Source of the DNA: DATGJX01 sp963830545
GTDB taxonomy: Bacteria; Vulcanimicrobiota; Vulcanimicrobiia; Vulcanimicrobiales; Vulcanimicrobiaceae
NCBI GenBank assembly: GCA_963830545.1
Contig: CAWHMK010000001.1
Coordinates: forward strand, 1 to 64,000
Length of the DNA: 64,000 nucleotides
Direction: 5' to 3'
A program made the position numbers and the translations under genes. The notes under the pieces were generated by a model. That model was not told the origin of the DNA and did no database searches. It saw nothing but the letters and a program-made list of their open reading frames with translations. Positions 11,628 to 20,435 of the stretch are shown piece by piece; position 1 is the stretch's first letter, and every line of letters begins with the position of its first letter.

Positions 11628-12851
11628 ATGACGTACGATATCGCGATCGTGGGCGGCGGCATCGTCGGGCTCGCCGCGGGCAGGGAACTGCTCAGGCGGC
11701 ACCCTCATCTGAAATTGGCGGTTCTCGATAAGGAGCCGGCCGTCAGCCAGCATCAGACCGGCCACAACAGCGGCGTCATCCATTCCGGTATTTACTACAC
11801 GCCGGGTTCTCTCAAGGCAAAGCTCTGCACCGAAGGGCGGCGGGCGCTTTGGGAGTACTGCGACGCAAAGAACATCGAGTACAAGCAGGTCGGCAAGCTG
11901 ATCGTCGCAACCGACGAGAGCGAGTTGGATCGCCTGCAAAAGCTCTGGGAACGCGGTCAGGCCAACGGCATCGAAGGCTTGGAAATGCTCGACGCCAAGG
12001 GCATCGAGGAACGCGAACCTCACTGCCGCGGCGTCAAGGCGATCTTCTCGCCCGTGACGGGCATCGTCGATTACGGCGTCGTCGCGCGCGCCTACGCGGA
12101 CGACATCCGCGAAATGGGCGGAGAGATTCTGACCGGCCGCAAAGTTACGGACATTCGCCGCGGCGACGGCGCGAGTACGATCCTCAGCACGGGCGGCGAC
12201 GTCGAAGCGCGTTACGTCATCACGTGCGGTGGGCTGCAATCCGACCGCCTCGCGAAAATGACCGGCGGCAAGAGCGATCCGAAGATCGTGCCGTTCCGCG
12301 GCGACTATCTCATTCTCAAGCCCGAAAAGCGCTATCTCGTCAAGGGCAATATCTATCCGGTGCCGGATCCGTCGTTCCCGTTCCTGGGCGTACACTTCAC
12401 CCCGCGCATGAACGGCGATATTTGGCTCGGCCCAAATGCGGTGCTCGCATTCGCTCGCGAAGGGTACAGTTTCTCGACGATCAACCTCGGCGATCTGATG
12501 GAATCGCTTACGTATTCCGGTTTCATCAAACTGGCCGGAAAATATATGTCGATCGGCGTGGGCGAAATGTACCGCGACGTCGTACGCAGCGCGTACGTCA
12601 AAGCGCTGCAGCGCTACCTTCCGGAGCTGAAGGTGGAAGACACGCTTCCAGGCCCGTCCGGCGTGCGCGCGCAGGCGATGAATGCGGACGGATCGATGGT
12701 GGACGACTTCGTCTTCGAGGGTTCGGAAGGCGTCGTCCACGTGCGGAACGCGCCATCCCCGGCTGCAACGTCCTCGCTGGCGATCGGCTCCTACATCGCC
12801 GACGACGCCGGCACGCGGTTCGGACTGGGAAAGACCGCAGCCGCCGTTTAG
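11628..12851 (+). CDS. lhgO: L-2-hydroxyglutarate oxidase
   Basis: 407 residues, FAD-dependent. Begins with the dinucleotide fold DIAIVGGGIVGLAAGREL and contains the family signature HNSGVIHSGIYY near residues 46-57, plus KAKLC and the C-terminal HVRNAPSPAATSSLAIG. The enzyme oxidises L-2-hydroxyglutarate to 2-oxoglutarate with electron transfer to quinones or oxygen, clearing a toxic side product. Divergent from pruA with 174 bases between. Its stop is 9 bases from the convergent trpA stop. Confidence 0.92.
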   Translation: MTYDIAIVGGGIVGLAAGRELLRRHPHLKLAVLDKEPAVSQHQTGHNSGVIHSGIYYTPGSLKAKLCTEGRRALWEYCDAKNIEYKQVGKLIVATDESELDRLQKLWERGQANGIEGLEMLDAKGIEEREPHCRGVKAIFSPVTGIVDYGVVARAYADDIREMGGEILTGRKVTDIRRGDGASTILSTGGDVEARYVITCGGLQSDRLAKMTGGKSDPKIVPFRGDYLILKPEKRYLVKGNIYPVPDPSFPFLGVHFTPRMNGDIWLGPNAVLAFAREGYSFSTINLGDLMESLTYSGFIKLAGKYMSIGVGEMYRDVVRSAYVKALQRYLPELKVEDTLPGPSGVRAQAMNADGSMVDDFVFEGSEGVVHVRNAPSPAATSSLAIGSYIADDAGTRFGLGKTAAAV

Positions 12852-12860
12852 CGCAGCCAA

Positions 12861-13667
12861 TCAGAGAGGCGCGCTGCGCAGCGCCTTGCAGAAATCGCGA
12901 ACGCGCGCGGCCGCCGCATCTCCGCGAGCATGCGCGTATGCGTCGATGATCGCGCTGCCGACGATGATACCGTCGACGATGCCGCGCACCTCCTTCACGT
13001 GTTCGTCTTTGCTTATCCCGAAACCGACGGCGAGGGGTTTGCGCGTGACCTCGCGCAGCATGCGAATTTGGCTGCGCAGCGCCGTAAAATCCGGCGCGGC
13101 GCTCGCGCCGGTTACGCCCAGGCGCGAAACGACGTAGACGAACCCGGTAGAAGCTTCGGCAATCCGCGCGGCGCGCTCGCGCGGTGTCGACGGCGCAACG
13201 AGCAGCGGCGTATGCAGGTTCCGCGCGGCCAGCGCTTTGCGAAGATCTTGTCCTTCTTCCAGCGCGATGTCGGGCACGATCGCGCCCGCCGCGCCGGCAT
13301 CGGCGGCGTCTTGGGCGAACCGCTCGACGCCGTACTGATATACTGGGTTGTAATACGTGAAGAGAACGATCGGCGGCGCGTTGCGCGACCTGGCGGCGCG
13401 GAGTAGACGAAGTGTTTGTTCGATGCCGGTGCCGGTTGCGAGCGCGCGGCTTGCGGCCGCCGCTATCGTCGGTCCGTCGGCCAGCGGATCGCCGTACGGA
13501 ATTCCGAGTTCTATTGCGTCGGCGCCGGCGTCACGCACGGCGTCGATCAGCAACCCAGTCGTTTCGAGATCGGGATCGCCCGCCATGATGTACGCAATGA
13601 ACGCGCAGCGCCCCGGCTTGAAGATGCTCTGCGGCGAAACCGGCTCGGCATCGTTCGACAAGCTCAC
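12861..13667 (-). CDS. trpA: Tryptophan synthase alpha chain
   Basis: 268 residues. Cleaves indole-3-glycerol phosphate to indole and glyceraldehyde 3-phosphate. The catalytic Glu and Asp lie in IELGIPYGDPLADGPTI near residues 50-66, and the phosphate-binding GFGISKDEHV is near 215. It overlaps the trpB stop by four bases (ATGA), so the two chains are translationally coupled. It is last in the rpsK...trpA transcription unit. No terminator hairpin with a T-run is visible before the convergent lhgO. Confidence 0.97.
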   Translation of the reverse strand: MSLSNDAEPVSPQSIFKPGRCAFIAYIMAGDPDLETTGLLIDAVRDAGADAIELGIPYGDPLADGPTIAAAASRALATGTGIEQTLRLLRAARSRNAPPIVLFTYYNPVYQYGVERFAQDAADAGAAGAIVPDIALEEGQDLRKALAARNLHTPLLVAPSTPRERAARIAEASTGFVYVVSRLGVTGASAAPDFTALRSQIRMLREVTRKPLAVGFGISKDEHVKEVRGIVDGIIVGSAIIDAYAHARGDAAAARVRDFCKALRSAPL

Positions 13668-14842
13668 GGCGAGGATTTCCGCACCTGCGCGATGTCTTTG
13701 TCGCCGCGGCCGCTCAAGTTCACGAGGACGAGATCGTTCGCATCACGTTTACCTGCGAGTTGGCGCGCGAACGCAATCGCGTGCGCGCTCTCGAGCGCGG
13801 GAATAATGCCTTCCAGACGCGAGAATTCGAAAAAGGCTTCGAGCGCTTCCCCGTCCGTAATCGGAACGTAGCTCGCGCGGCCCGATGCTTTCAAATACGC
13901 ATGCTCGGGCCCCACGCCGGGATAATCCAGACCCGCACTGATGGAGTGCGTTTCGACGACTTGGCCCGCTTGCGTTTGCAGGAGATACGACCGCGACCCA
14001 TGCAGCACGCCGACGCTTCCCGCGGTAAGTGCCGCCGCGGTTCTACCGCTGTGAATTCCTTCGCCTGCCGCTTCGACGCCCCAGAGCCGTACGTCGGGAT
14101 CGTCGATGAATGCCGCGAACATTCCGATTGCATTACTGCCGCCGCCGACGCACGCGACGACGTCGGATGGAAGGCGTCCGAACTGCTCCAGACACTGCCG
14201 CCGCGCCTCCACGCCGATCACTTTTTGGAATTCGCGCACCATGTATGGATACGGATGCGCGCCGACGACGCTTCCGATCACGTAGAACGTATCGTCGACG
14301 CGCGCCGCCCACTGCCGGAACGCTTCGTTCGTCGCATCCTTCAACGTTCGCGTGCCGGCCGTGACCGGATGGACGGTTGCGCCGAGCAATTGCATGATGT
14401 ACACGTTGAGTGCTTGACGCTCGACGTCGAGCGCGCCCATGTACACCTCGACCGGAATGCCGAATTTGGCGCCAACCGTTGCGGTTGCGACGCCGTGCTG
14501 TCCGGCGCCCGTTTCCGCGATGATGCGCTTCTTGCCCATGCGCCGCGCGAGCAGCGCTTGGCCGACGGTGTTGTTGATCTTGTGCGCGCCCGTGTGGTTG
14601 AGATCTTCGCGCTTGAGCGCCAGCGTCGCCGCCGAAGCCGCGGCGCTATAACGCTGCGCACGGTACACGGGCGACGGGCGGCCGACGAACTCGCGCAGCA
14701 TCGTCTCGTACTCATTCCAAAACGCGGGAGATTTGAACGCGCTTTGAACTTCATTTTCGAGTTCGGCGAGCGCGGCGACGAGCACTTCGGGAACGAAACG
14801 GCCGCCGAATTCGCCGAAGTATCCGCGAGCGTCAGGCCGCAT
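13664..14842 (-). CDS. trpB: Tryptophan synthase beta chain
   Basis: 392 residues, PLP enzyme joining indole to serine. The PLP-binding Lys is in LNHTGAHKINN near residue 85; the glycine-rich phosphate loop CVGGGSNAIG is near 230. Family-typical length. The start overlaps the trpF stop by 11 bases, and the stop overlaps the trpA start by four. Confidence 0.97.
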   Translation of the reverse strand: MRPDARGYFGEFGGRFVPEVLVAALAELENEVQSAFKSPAFWNEYETMLREFVGRPSPVYRAQRYSAAASAATLALKREDLNHTGAHKINNTVGQALLARRMGKKRIIAETGAGQHGVATATVGAKFGIPVEVYMGALDVERQALNVYIMQLLGATVHPVTAGTRTLKDATNEAFRQWAARVDDTFYVIGSVVGAHPYPYMVREFQKVIGVEARRQCLEQFGRLPSDVVACVGGGSNAIGMFAAFIDDPDVRLWGVEAAGEGIHSGRTAAALTAGSVGVLHGSRSYLLQTQAGQVVETHSISAGLDYPGVGPEHAYLKASGRASYVPITDGEALEAFFEFSRLEGIIPALESAHAIAFARQLAGKRDANDLVLVNLSGRGDKDIAQVRKSSP

Positions 14843-15464
14843 CGGTGTCTTTTACGGCTTGCACGAAGGCGCGCATCTTCTGCAAATCCTTGCGTCCGCC
14901 GGTTTCGATGCCCGTTCGCACGTCGACGCCGAACGGCCGAACCGTCCGAACGCAATTCGAGACGTTTTCGGGCCTCAGCCCGCCGCCGACGATGACTTGC
15001 CTCACGCGAGCTATCGGCGCAATCGTGCGCCACGGAAAAACGACGCCGGTGCCGCCGCTCTGGCCCGCGACGACGGAGTCGAAGAGCAGAATCGCGCGTG
15101 GATGCTCGTTTCCGGCGCGCTCGACGGCATTCGAGTCGGTTGCATCCTGCGCGACGTGAATCGTTTTGATGATCTTGCCGTCGAGCGAGGATACGAACGC
15201 GGGAGATTCGTTGCCGTGCAGCTGGATTACGAGATCGGGGAAGATGTCGCGCGCGCGGGCGATGTCGTCCCGCGACGGGTCGACGAATACTCCGACCGGC
15301 GTAATGAACGGCGGCAATTGCCCGGCGATGTGCTTTGCGGCGCTCTCGGTGATGCGGCGAGTCGAAGGAGCGAAGATCATGCCGATGGCGTCAGCCCCCG
15401 TTTCGATCGCCATCGTGACGTCGTGCAGGTCGGTGCAGCCGCAAAACTTGATGCGCGTCCTCAA
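14832..15464 (-). CDS. trpF: Phosphoribosylanthranilate isomerase
   Basis: 210 residues, a TIM barrel. KFCGCTDLHDV near the N-terminus holds the catalytic Cys, and an Asp at the end of a later strand (LLFDSVV) is the other catalytic residue. Converts phosphoribosylanthranilate to the CdRP ketose. It is a separate gene, not fused to trpC as in enterobacteria. Overlaps trpC by four bases. Confidence 0.95.
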   Translation of the reverse strand: MRTRIKFCGCTDLHDVTMAIETGADAIGMIFAPSTRRITESAAKHIAGQLPPFITPVGVFVDPSRDDIARARDIFPDLVIQLHGNESPAFVSSLDGKIIKTIHVAQDATDSNAVERAGNEHPRAILLFDSVVAGQSGGTGVVFPWRTIAPIARVRQVIVGGGLRPENVSNCVRTVRPFGVDVRTGIETGGRKDLQKMRAFVQAVKDTDAA

Positions 15465-16267
15465 TGCATCGCCGGTGCGTGGACCGCTCTTTTCAGGGCG
15501 CGAATCAACTCGCCCGGATGCTCCGCGCGCATGAGGGCCTCACCGACCAGAAACCCACGGGCGCCGGCTCGATGCAGGAGCAGGATGTCTTCGGGACCTT
15601 GCATGCCGCTCTCGCTGATCACCGTCACGCCGGAAGGCACGTCCGGCAGCAGATACTCGCTCACCGAGAGATCCGTTTCGAACGTGCGCAGATTGCGGTT
15701 GTTGATGCCGACGAGTTTGAAGCCCAGCGCCAGCGCGCGCGAGAGTTCCGCGGCGTCGTGTATTTCCATCAGAACATCGAGTTCGTACTGCCGTGCTTCG
15801 TGACTGCATGCGCGCAGTCGGTCGTCGGTCAATCCGGCTGCGATGAGCAGTACCGCATCGGCGCCATAGGCGGCGGACTGTGCGATTTGGTACGGCGTGC
15901 TCAGGAAATCCTTACGCAGAAGCGGCCGCGACGAATGTTTTCGCGCGATCTCGAGATACTCGAGTTCTCCCAAGAAATGATCGGCCTCGGTCAGGACGCT
16001 GATGCAGTCGACGCCGGACGAGTCGTAGATTCGCGCGATCGCCGCAGGATCGAAATTCCGCGCGATCAGCCCGGCCGACGGCGATGCGCGCTTGATTTCG
16101 CCGACGATCGCCGGCCCGGCCGCCGCGCAAATCGCTTGCAGGAATGGGCGGCGCTCGCGTCTGCGCGCCAGCGCATGCGCGCGCACGACGTCATACGGCT
16201 CGCGCGCTTCTTCCTGGGCGGCAGCCGCGGCCTTCGCATCATAGATGCGATGCAGAATGTCAACCAT
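15461..16267 (-). CDS. trpC: Indole-3-glycerol phosphate synthase
   Basis: 268 residues. Signature VGEIKRASPSAG near residue 55 holds a catalytic Lys; LLRKDF and the C-terminal SESGMQGPEDI phosphate site are present. Closes the indole ring from CdRP. The start overlaps the trpD stop by eight bases. Confidence 0.96.
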   Translation of the reverse strand: MVDILHRIYDAKAAAAAQEEAREPYDVVRAHALARRRERRPFLQAICAAAGPAIVGEIKRASPSAGLIARNFDPAAIARIYDSSGVDCISVLTEADHFLGELEYLEIARKHSSRPLLRKDFLSTPYQIAQSAAYGADAVLLIAAGLTDDRLRACSHEARQYELDVLMEIHDAAELSRALALGFKLVGINNRNLRTFETDLSVSEYLLPDVPSGVTVISESGMQGPEDILLLHRAGARGFLVGEALMRAEHPGELIRALKRAVHAPAMH

Positions 16268-17270
16268 ACGAGAACCGCTTTGCGCGCTCGAAGACGGCCG
16301 CCGCGCGGCCTTCCCGCAAGAGCGAGCGAGCCAGTTCGACGCCCTCCTTCAGATCGGGTGTGCGTTTGCACACGGTGAAAACCAATCCGGCGTTCAGCGC
16401 GACGACGTCGGCGCGCGGCGATCGTTCGCCGGAAAGAATGCGTTCGAATGCCTCACGGCACGCTTCGACGGAACCGCCGCGGATTTGATCCACCGGCGCG
16501 CGGATGCCGTAGACCTCCGGCTCCAAGGTCCAGCGTCTACTCTCGCCCTCGCCAAACGTGTACACGGTCGTCGGGCCTTCGCCGCCGACCTCGTCGATAC
16601 CGCTGGACGCGTGGACCACCGCGCCCGCGCGGACGCCGAGAGCGCGCAGTACGTCACCCATCAGACCGACGTGTTCGGGGCGCGCCACACCTACGACTTG
16701 ATGCGTTGCGCGAGCTGGATTGGTGAGCGGCCCCAGGACGTTGAAGATCGAGCGCACCCCGAGCTCGCGACGAACCGGCGCAACGTTCTTCATCGCCGGA
16801 TGGTAGCGCGGTGCGAACATGAACGTGAATCCGACTTCCCGCAGCATGCGCGCGGCGAGCTCGGGCTCCGCGTCGATGCGCATCCCTTGCGCCTCCAGCA
16901 CGTCGGCACTTCCGCACGCGCTCGACGCGGCGCGGTTTCCGTGCTTTGCGACCGGTGTCCCGGAAGCCGCGACGACCAGCGCGGCAAGGGTCGAGATGTT
17001 GATGGTGTTCGCGCCGTCCCCGCCGGTGCCGACGACGTCGGCGACCACGGGCAATCCGTGATCGACGTGAAGACTGCGCTCTCGCATCGCGCGCGCGGCG
17101 CCGACGACTTCCTCCGTCTGCTCGCCGCGAGCCGCCAGGGCGACCAGCAAACCTGCCGATTGCACCGGTGTAAACGAACCGTCCATGATCGCACCGATCA
17201 TGGACGCGGAATCTTCTTCGGTCAAATGCGCGCCTGCAAGCAGCCGGCGAAGCAAAGGAGCATACTCCAT
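16260..17270 (-). CDS. trpD: Anthranilate phosphoribosyltransferase
   Basis: 336 residues from the ATG at 17270; an in-frame upstream extension runs into rplQ and has no family similarity, so I reject it. The PRPP-binding VGTGGDGANTINIST is near residues 78-92 and the anthranilate-binding KHGNRAASSACGSADVLE near 106-123. It begins 40 bases after rplQ, with an AGAGGAG ribosome site and no terminator between them. trpE and trpG are not in the window. Confidence 0.96.
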   Translation of the reverse strand: MEYAPLLRRLLAGAHLTEEDSASMIGAIMDGSFTPVQSAGLLVALAARGEQTEEVVGAARAMRERSLHVDHGLPVVADVVGTGGDGANTINISTLAALVVAASGTPVAKHGNRAASSACGSADVLEAQGMRIDAEPELAARMLREVGFTFMFAPRYHPAMKNVAPVRRELGVRSIFNVLGPLTNPARATHQVVGVARPEHVGLMGDVLRALGVRAGAVVHASSGIDEVGGEGPTTVYTFGEGESRRWTLEPEVYGIRAPVDQIRGGSVEACREAFERILSGERSPRADVVALNAGLVFTVCKRTPDLKEGVELARSLLREGRAAAVFERAKRFSYG

Positions 17271-17310
17271 TACGAGTATGCTCCTCTCGACATCGTACCG
17301 ATCGTTCGAG

Positions 17311-17664
17311 TTATCGAACCAACTCCAGCAGCGAAAGCTCGGCCGCGTCACCTTGCCGCACGCGCGTCTTGGTGATTCGCGTGAAGCCGCCGCTGCGATC
17401 CTTGAGCGCCGGCGCAATTTGTTCGACCAACTTCTTCACGACCGCCGGTTCCGTGATGTATTCCGCGATCAGGCGGCGTGAGTGCAAGTCGCCGCGAGCC
17501 GCCTGGGTGATGAGACGCTCGACGACCCGGCTGATTTCCTTGGCCTTGGTCGAGGTCGTCTCGATCTTTTCGTGCTTGAAGAACGACGTCGCCAAATTGC
17601 GCAGAAGCGCCTTGCGGTGCCCGTCCGTTCGGGATAGTCGTTTATACGCGATCTGGTGCGGCAT
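17311..17664 (-). CDS. rplQ: 50S ribosomal protein L17
   Basis: 117 residues starting HQIAYKRLSRTDGHRKALLRNLATS, the classic L17 N-terminus. Binds domain III of 23S rRNA near the exit tunnel. Follows rpoA, as in most bacteria. Its stop codon lies in the loop of a short hairpin (GTTCGA/TCGAAC) that lacks a T-run, so transcription probably continues into trpD. Confidence 0.97.
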   Translation of the reverse strand: MPHQIAYKRLSRTDGHRKALLRNLATSFFKHEKIETTSTKAKEISRVVERLITQAARGDLHSRRLIAEYITEPAVVKKLVEQIAPALKDRSGGFTRITKTRVRQGDAAELSLLELVR

Positions 17665-17700
17665 GTCTGGGTTCTTTCATTGGTTGGTTACGTGGAGAAA

Positions 17701-18628
17701 TTACGACTGGCGGAGCGAGAGGCCCCGTTCTTCCAGAACCTGCTTGATCTCGTCCAGCGACTTCTTTCCGAAGTTTCGCATCTTGATGATCTCGTCTTCG
17801 CTCATGTCGAGCAATTCGGAAACCTTCGAAATTCCCGCACGCTTGAGGCAGTTGAACGATCGCACCGAAAGGTTGAGCGTTTCGACCGGAATGTCCCATT
17901 CGCTGGTCGGCGCCGTCGGCACCGGCTTTTCCTCGTTCGTGAAGTTGACGAACAGGTCGAGCTCGATCTTGCATGATCGTTGCGGCGGTCGAGAGTGCCT
18001 CGTCCGGCGTCACCGAACCGTTGGTCTCGATCTCGATCGTGAGCCGATCGAAGTCCACGTTTTGCCCGACGCGCGTATCGTCGACGGTGAAGTTCACCTT
18101 GCGAATCGGCGAGAAAATCGAGTCGAGTGGAATGAGCCCGATCATGTGCTCGACGTTCCGCTGGCGGTCCGCAGTCACATAGCCGCGGCCTGTCTCGATG
18201 CCGACTTCCATCGAAAGCCTGGCCGTCTTTGCCGAAAGCGTCGCAATCCGGTAGTTCGGGTCGAGGATCTCGACGTCCGCATCGGCCGCGAAGTCGGCGG
18301 CGGTCACGTCTTTGGGACCGCTGACGCTCAGGCTGAGCACCTTCGGTTCGTCGGTGCTGAGTTTCACCGGCAGTCCCTTGAGGTTGAGCATCAGGGCAAT
18401 CGTGTCTTCCACGATACCGGGAATCGTCGAGAACTCGTGCAGCACGCCGTCGATCTTCATGTACGTCACGGCGGCGCCCGGAATCGAACTGAGCAGAATT
18501 CTGCGCAGCGCGTTTCCGAGCGTGATGCCGAAGCCGCGCTCGAGCGGCTCGATGATGAACTTGGCGTAGTTGTCGCGGCGCTCGCGTACTTCGATGTTCG
18601 CGCCTTGGGGTGTATCCAGAACGGTCAT
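17701..18628 (-). CDS. rpoA: RNA polymerase alpha subunit, frameshifted in this sequence
   Basis: The N-terminal assembly domain (residues 1-217 from 18628) contains LERGFGITLGNALRRILLSS. The C-terminal DNA-binding domain (17701-17922) contains TLNLSVRSFNCLKRAGI and DEIKQVLEERGLSLR. They lie in different frames. The change is at about 17965, where GATCGAGCTC should be GATGAGCTC: one extra base. Total length about 309 residues is normal. The gene is essential and single copy in bacteria, so a sequencing error is the best explanation. Confidence 0.95.
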
Positions 18629-18776
18629 GGTTTTTCGTTTGTTTCCTTTGTTGCTCTTTACGTTATCCGCAGCAACCCCCGGTTGCCAACGATCGTACGC
18701 CTAAGAGCGGTGCGTCACTAGATTTTCTCTCGCAAGGTTTTTGCTGCTTCGAGCGAGGACGCCCGGCACAAAAGGA

Positions 18777-19433
18777 CTAGCGGGAGTAGTATTCGACGAT
18801 GAGCTGCTCGTCAACCGGTGTGTCGATTTGCTCGCGGCTGGGCAGCTGCACGACTTTCGCAGATTGCTCCGTTTCGCTCCACTCGAGCCACTCCGGAGCG
18901 CGGCGGTTCTTCGCGACTTCAAAGTTGGCTTCGAATACCGGCGACTTCTTGCTCCGCTCGCCGATCGTGATGAGGTCGCCGGATTTCACGATGAACGACG
19001 GAATGTTGACGAGTTTGCCGTTCACGCGGAAGTGCCGGTGCGTGACGAGCTGACGCGCTTGGGCACGGCTCGTCGCCAGATTCAAACGGTACACGACGTT
19101 GTCGAGACGGCGCTCCAGCAGTTGCAGGAACGTCTTGCCGGTTTGTCCCGGAACGCGGGCCGCTTCGCGGAAGTAGTTCTCGAACTGCGTTTCGTGTACG
19201 CCGTAGTAGCGGCGCATCTTCTGCTTCTCGCGAAGCTGACGGCCGTATTCCGAAACCTTCTGACGCTGTTTGCCTTGCGTCTTCTGACCGGGCGCCGTGC
19301 CGCGGCGTTCCACCGCGCACTTTTTGCTCAGGCAGCGATCGCCTTTGAGGAACAGCTTGATTTTCTCGCCGGTCTTGCTCGCCGCGGTTTCACGGCGGCA
19401 CAAACGGCACACGGGTCCAATATAACGTGACAT
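18777..19433 (-). CDS. rpsD: 30S ribosomal protein S4
   Basis: 218 residues, slightly longer than usual. Starts MSRYIGPVCRLCRRE with Cys residues that form a zinc site in C+ type S4. The S4 RNA-binding fold (LERRLDNVVYRLNLATSRAQARQLVTH) is near 110-137. A primary binder of the 16S 5' domain. A spacer of 148 bases separates it from rpoA; it contains a GGCAACC/GGTTGCT hairpin but no convincing promoter. Confidence 0.97.
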   Translation of the reverse strand: MSRYIGPVCRLCRRETAASKTGEKIKLFLKGDRCLSKKCAVERRGTAPGQKTQGKQRQKVSEYGRQLREKQKMRRYYGVHETQFENYFREAARVPGQTGKTFLQLLERRLDNVVYRLNLATSRAQARQLVTHRHFRVNGKLVNIPSFIVKSGDLITIGERSKKSPVFEANFEVAKNRRAPEWLEWSETEQSAKVVQLPSREQIDTPVDEQLIVEYYSR

Positions 19434-19454
19434 GCGCTCTCTCTTAGCCTTCCC

Positions 19455-19850
19455 TTACACGCGGCGCCGCTTCGGCGGGCGGCATCCGTTGTGCGGAATA
19501 GGCGTGACGTCTTTGATGAGGGTGATTTCCAAGCCGGCGGCTTGCAACGAACGAATCGCGGCCTCGCGCCCGGCGCCGGGTCCTTTGACCAGCACCTCGG
19601 TCGATTTCATGCCGTGCTCCATCGCTTTGCGCGCGACCGCTTCGGCGGCCATTTGAGCGGCGAACGGCGTCGACTTCTTCGACCCTTTGAAGCCGAGGTT
19701 GCCGGCCGATGCCCAAGCAATGACGTTGCCGAGATTATCCGACATCGTCACGATGGTGTTGTTGAACGACGCGTGAATGTGCGCGACGCCCGATTGAACG
19801 TTCTTGAACTCACGCTTCTTGCGCGACTTCACTTGTTTCTTTGCTGCCAT
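19455..19850 (-). CDS. rpsK: 30S ribosomal protein S11
   Basis: 131 residues from ATG 19850. Contains GVAHIHASFNNTIVTMSD and the C-terminal TPIPHNGCRPPKRRRV. An in-frame extension of 52 codons from a TTG at 20006 is not S11-like; the ATG with a nearby GAGG is chosen. Here S11 starts a transcription unit instead of following S13, because four unrelated genes lie between them. Confidence 0.96.
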   Translation of the reverse strand: MAAKKQVKSRKKREFKNVQSGVAHIHASFNNTIVTMSDNLGNVIAWASAGNLGFKGSKKSTPFAAQMAAEAVARKAMEHGMKSTEVLVKGPGAGREAAIRSLQAAGLEITLIKDVTPIPHNGCRPPKRRRV

Positions 19851-20012
19851 GAGCCTCGAAGTAGATTTATCCTGTCCGCTCAACGAGAGCGGTGTCGTCG
19901 CCTCGACCCAAAACGGATCTCGTACGCGAACCCGCGGCGAACGGGCTCGGGCGTCGGGTGCGGCTAAAAGCACCTCGAAGCACGCCGGGAGAGATTCCGG
20001 CGCCAAGAGGCT

Positions 20013-20041
20013 ATTCTACAAGGAATGACTCCGCCGCGCAA
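20013..20041 (-). promoter_or_regulatory. Probable promoter for rpsK-rpsD-rpoA-rplQ-trpDCFBA
   Basis: Minus strand TTGCGC (20036-20041), 17 bases, TAGAAT (20013-20018). Start site near 20006, leaving a leader of about 155 bases before rpsK. A promoter is needed here because a strong terminator lies upstream at 20374-20403. The -35 match is moderate. Confidence 0.5.
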
Positions 20042-20373
20042 GCGCTGAGAACTCAGGAATGGCGAACTTCGGCAGGCGTTCCTTTCTGCCGGCCTTCGGA
20101 GCAAGCACGCCGGCAGCCGGTTGGGGACCGTCGTCGCAGCGCGGCGGCAGAGCGAAAGGGCTTACACGAAGCCGGGAATCATCGACGGTTCGGAGCGGGT
20201 ACCCCGGACGGCTCTCCGCCTGCACCCCACGGCGGTGCGCCGGAACGTCGATCGGCTGCTTGAACGGCTGGTTCGTGGAACTGAGACGATGCAGCGGCAA
20301 AAATGTTTCGGCAATCCGTCGAGCGCATCGCCAAAGCCTACGCCATGGGCAAGCGCGTGAAACAGAACGCGGC
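20042..20373. other. Intergenic region before the rpsK promoter
   Basis: About 330 bases between the terminator of the barrel-protein gene and the rpsK promoter. I see no convincing gene. A 30-codon basic plus-strand ORF (ATG 20304) ends inside the terminator stem and lacks a good ribosome site. Other ORFs here have no recognisable product. Confidence 0.4.
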
Positions 20374-20403
20374 AAAAAAGAAGCCCCCGCCGTAGCGAGG
20401 GCT
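20374..20403 (-). terminator. Rho-independent terminator after the barrel-protein gene
   Basis: Nine-base-pair stem AGCCCTCGC/GCGGGGGCT with a TACG tetraloop, then TTC and a T6 run on the minus strand. It lies 33 bases after the stop codon at 20436. Confidence 0.9.
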
Positions 20404-20435
20404 CCCTTCCCGATTGCTTCGTTGCCGAAGCCGCC

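Noticed and set aside
20304..20396. 30-residue basic plus-strand ORF
   Set aside because: It ends inside a terminator stem and has no clear ribosome site or homologue.
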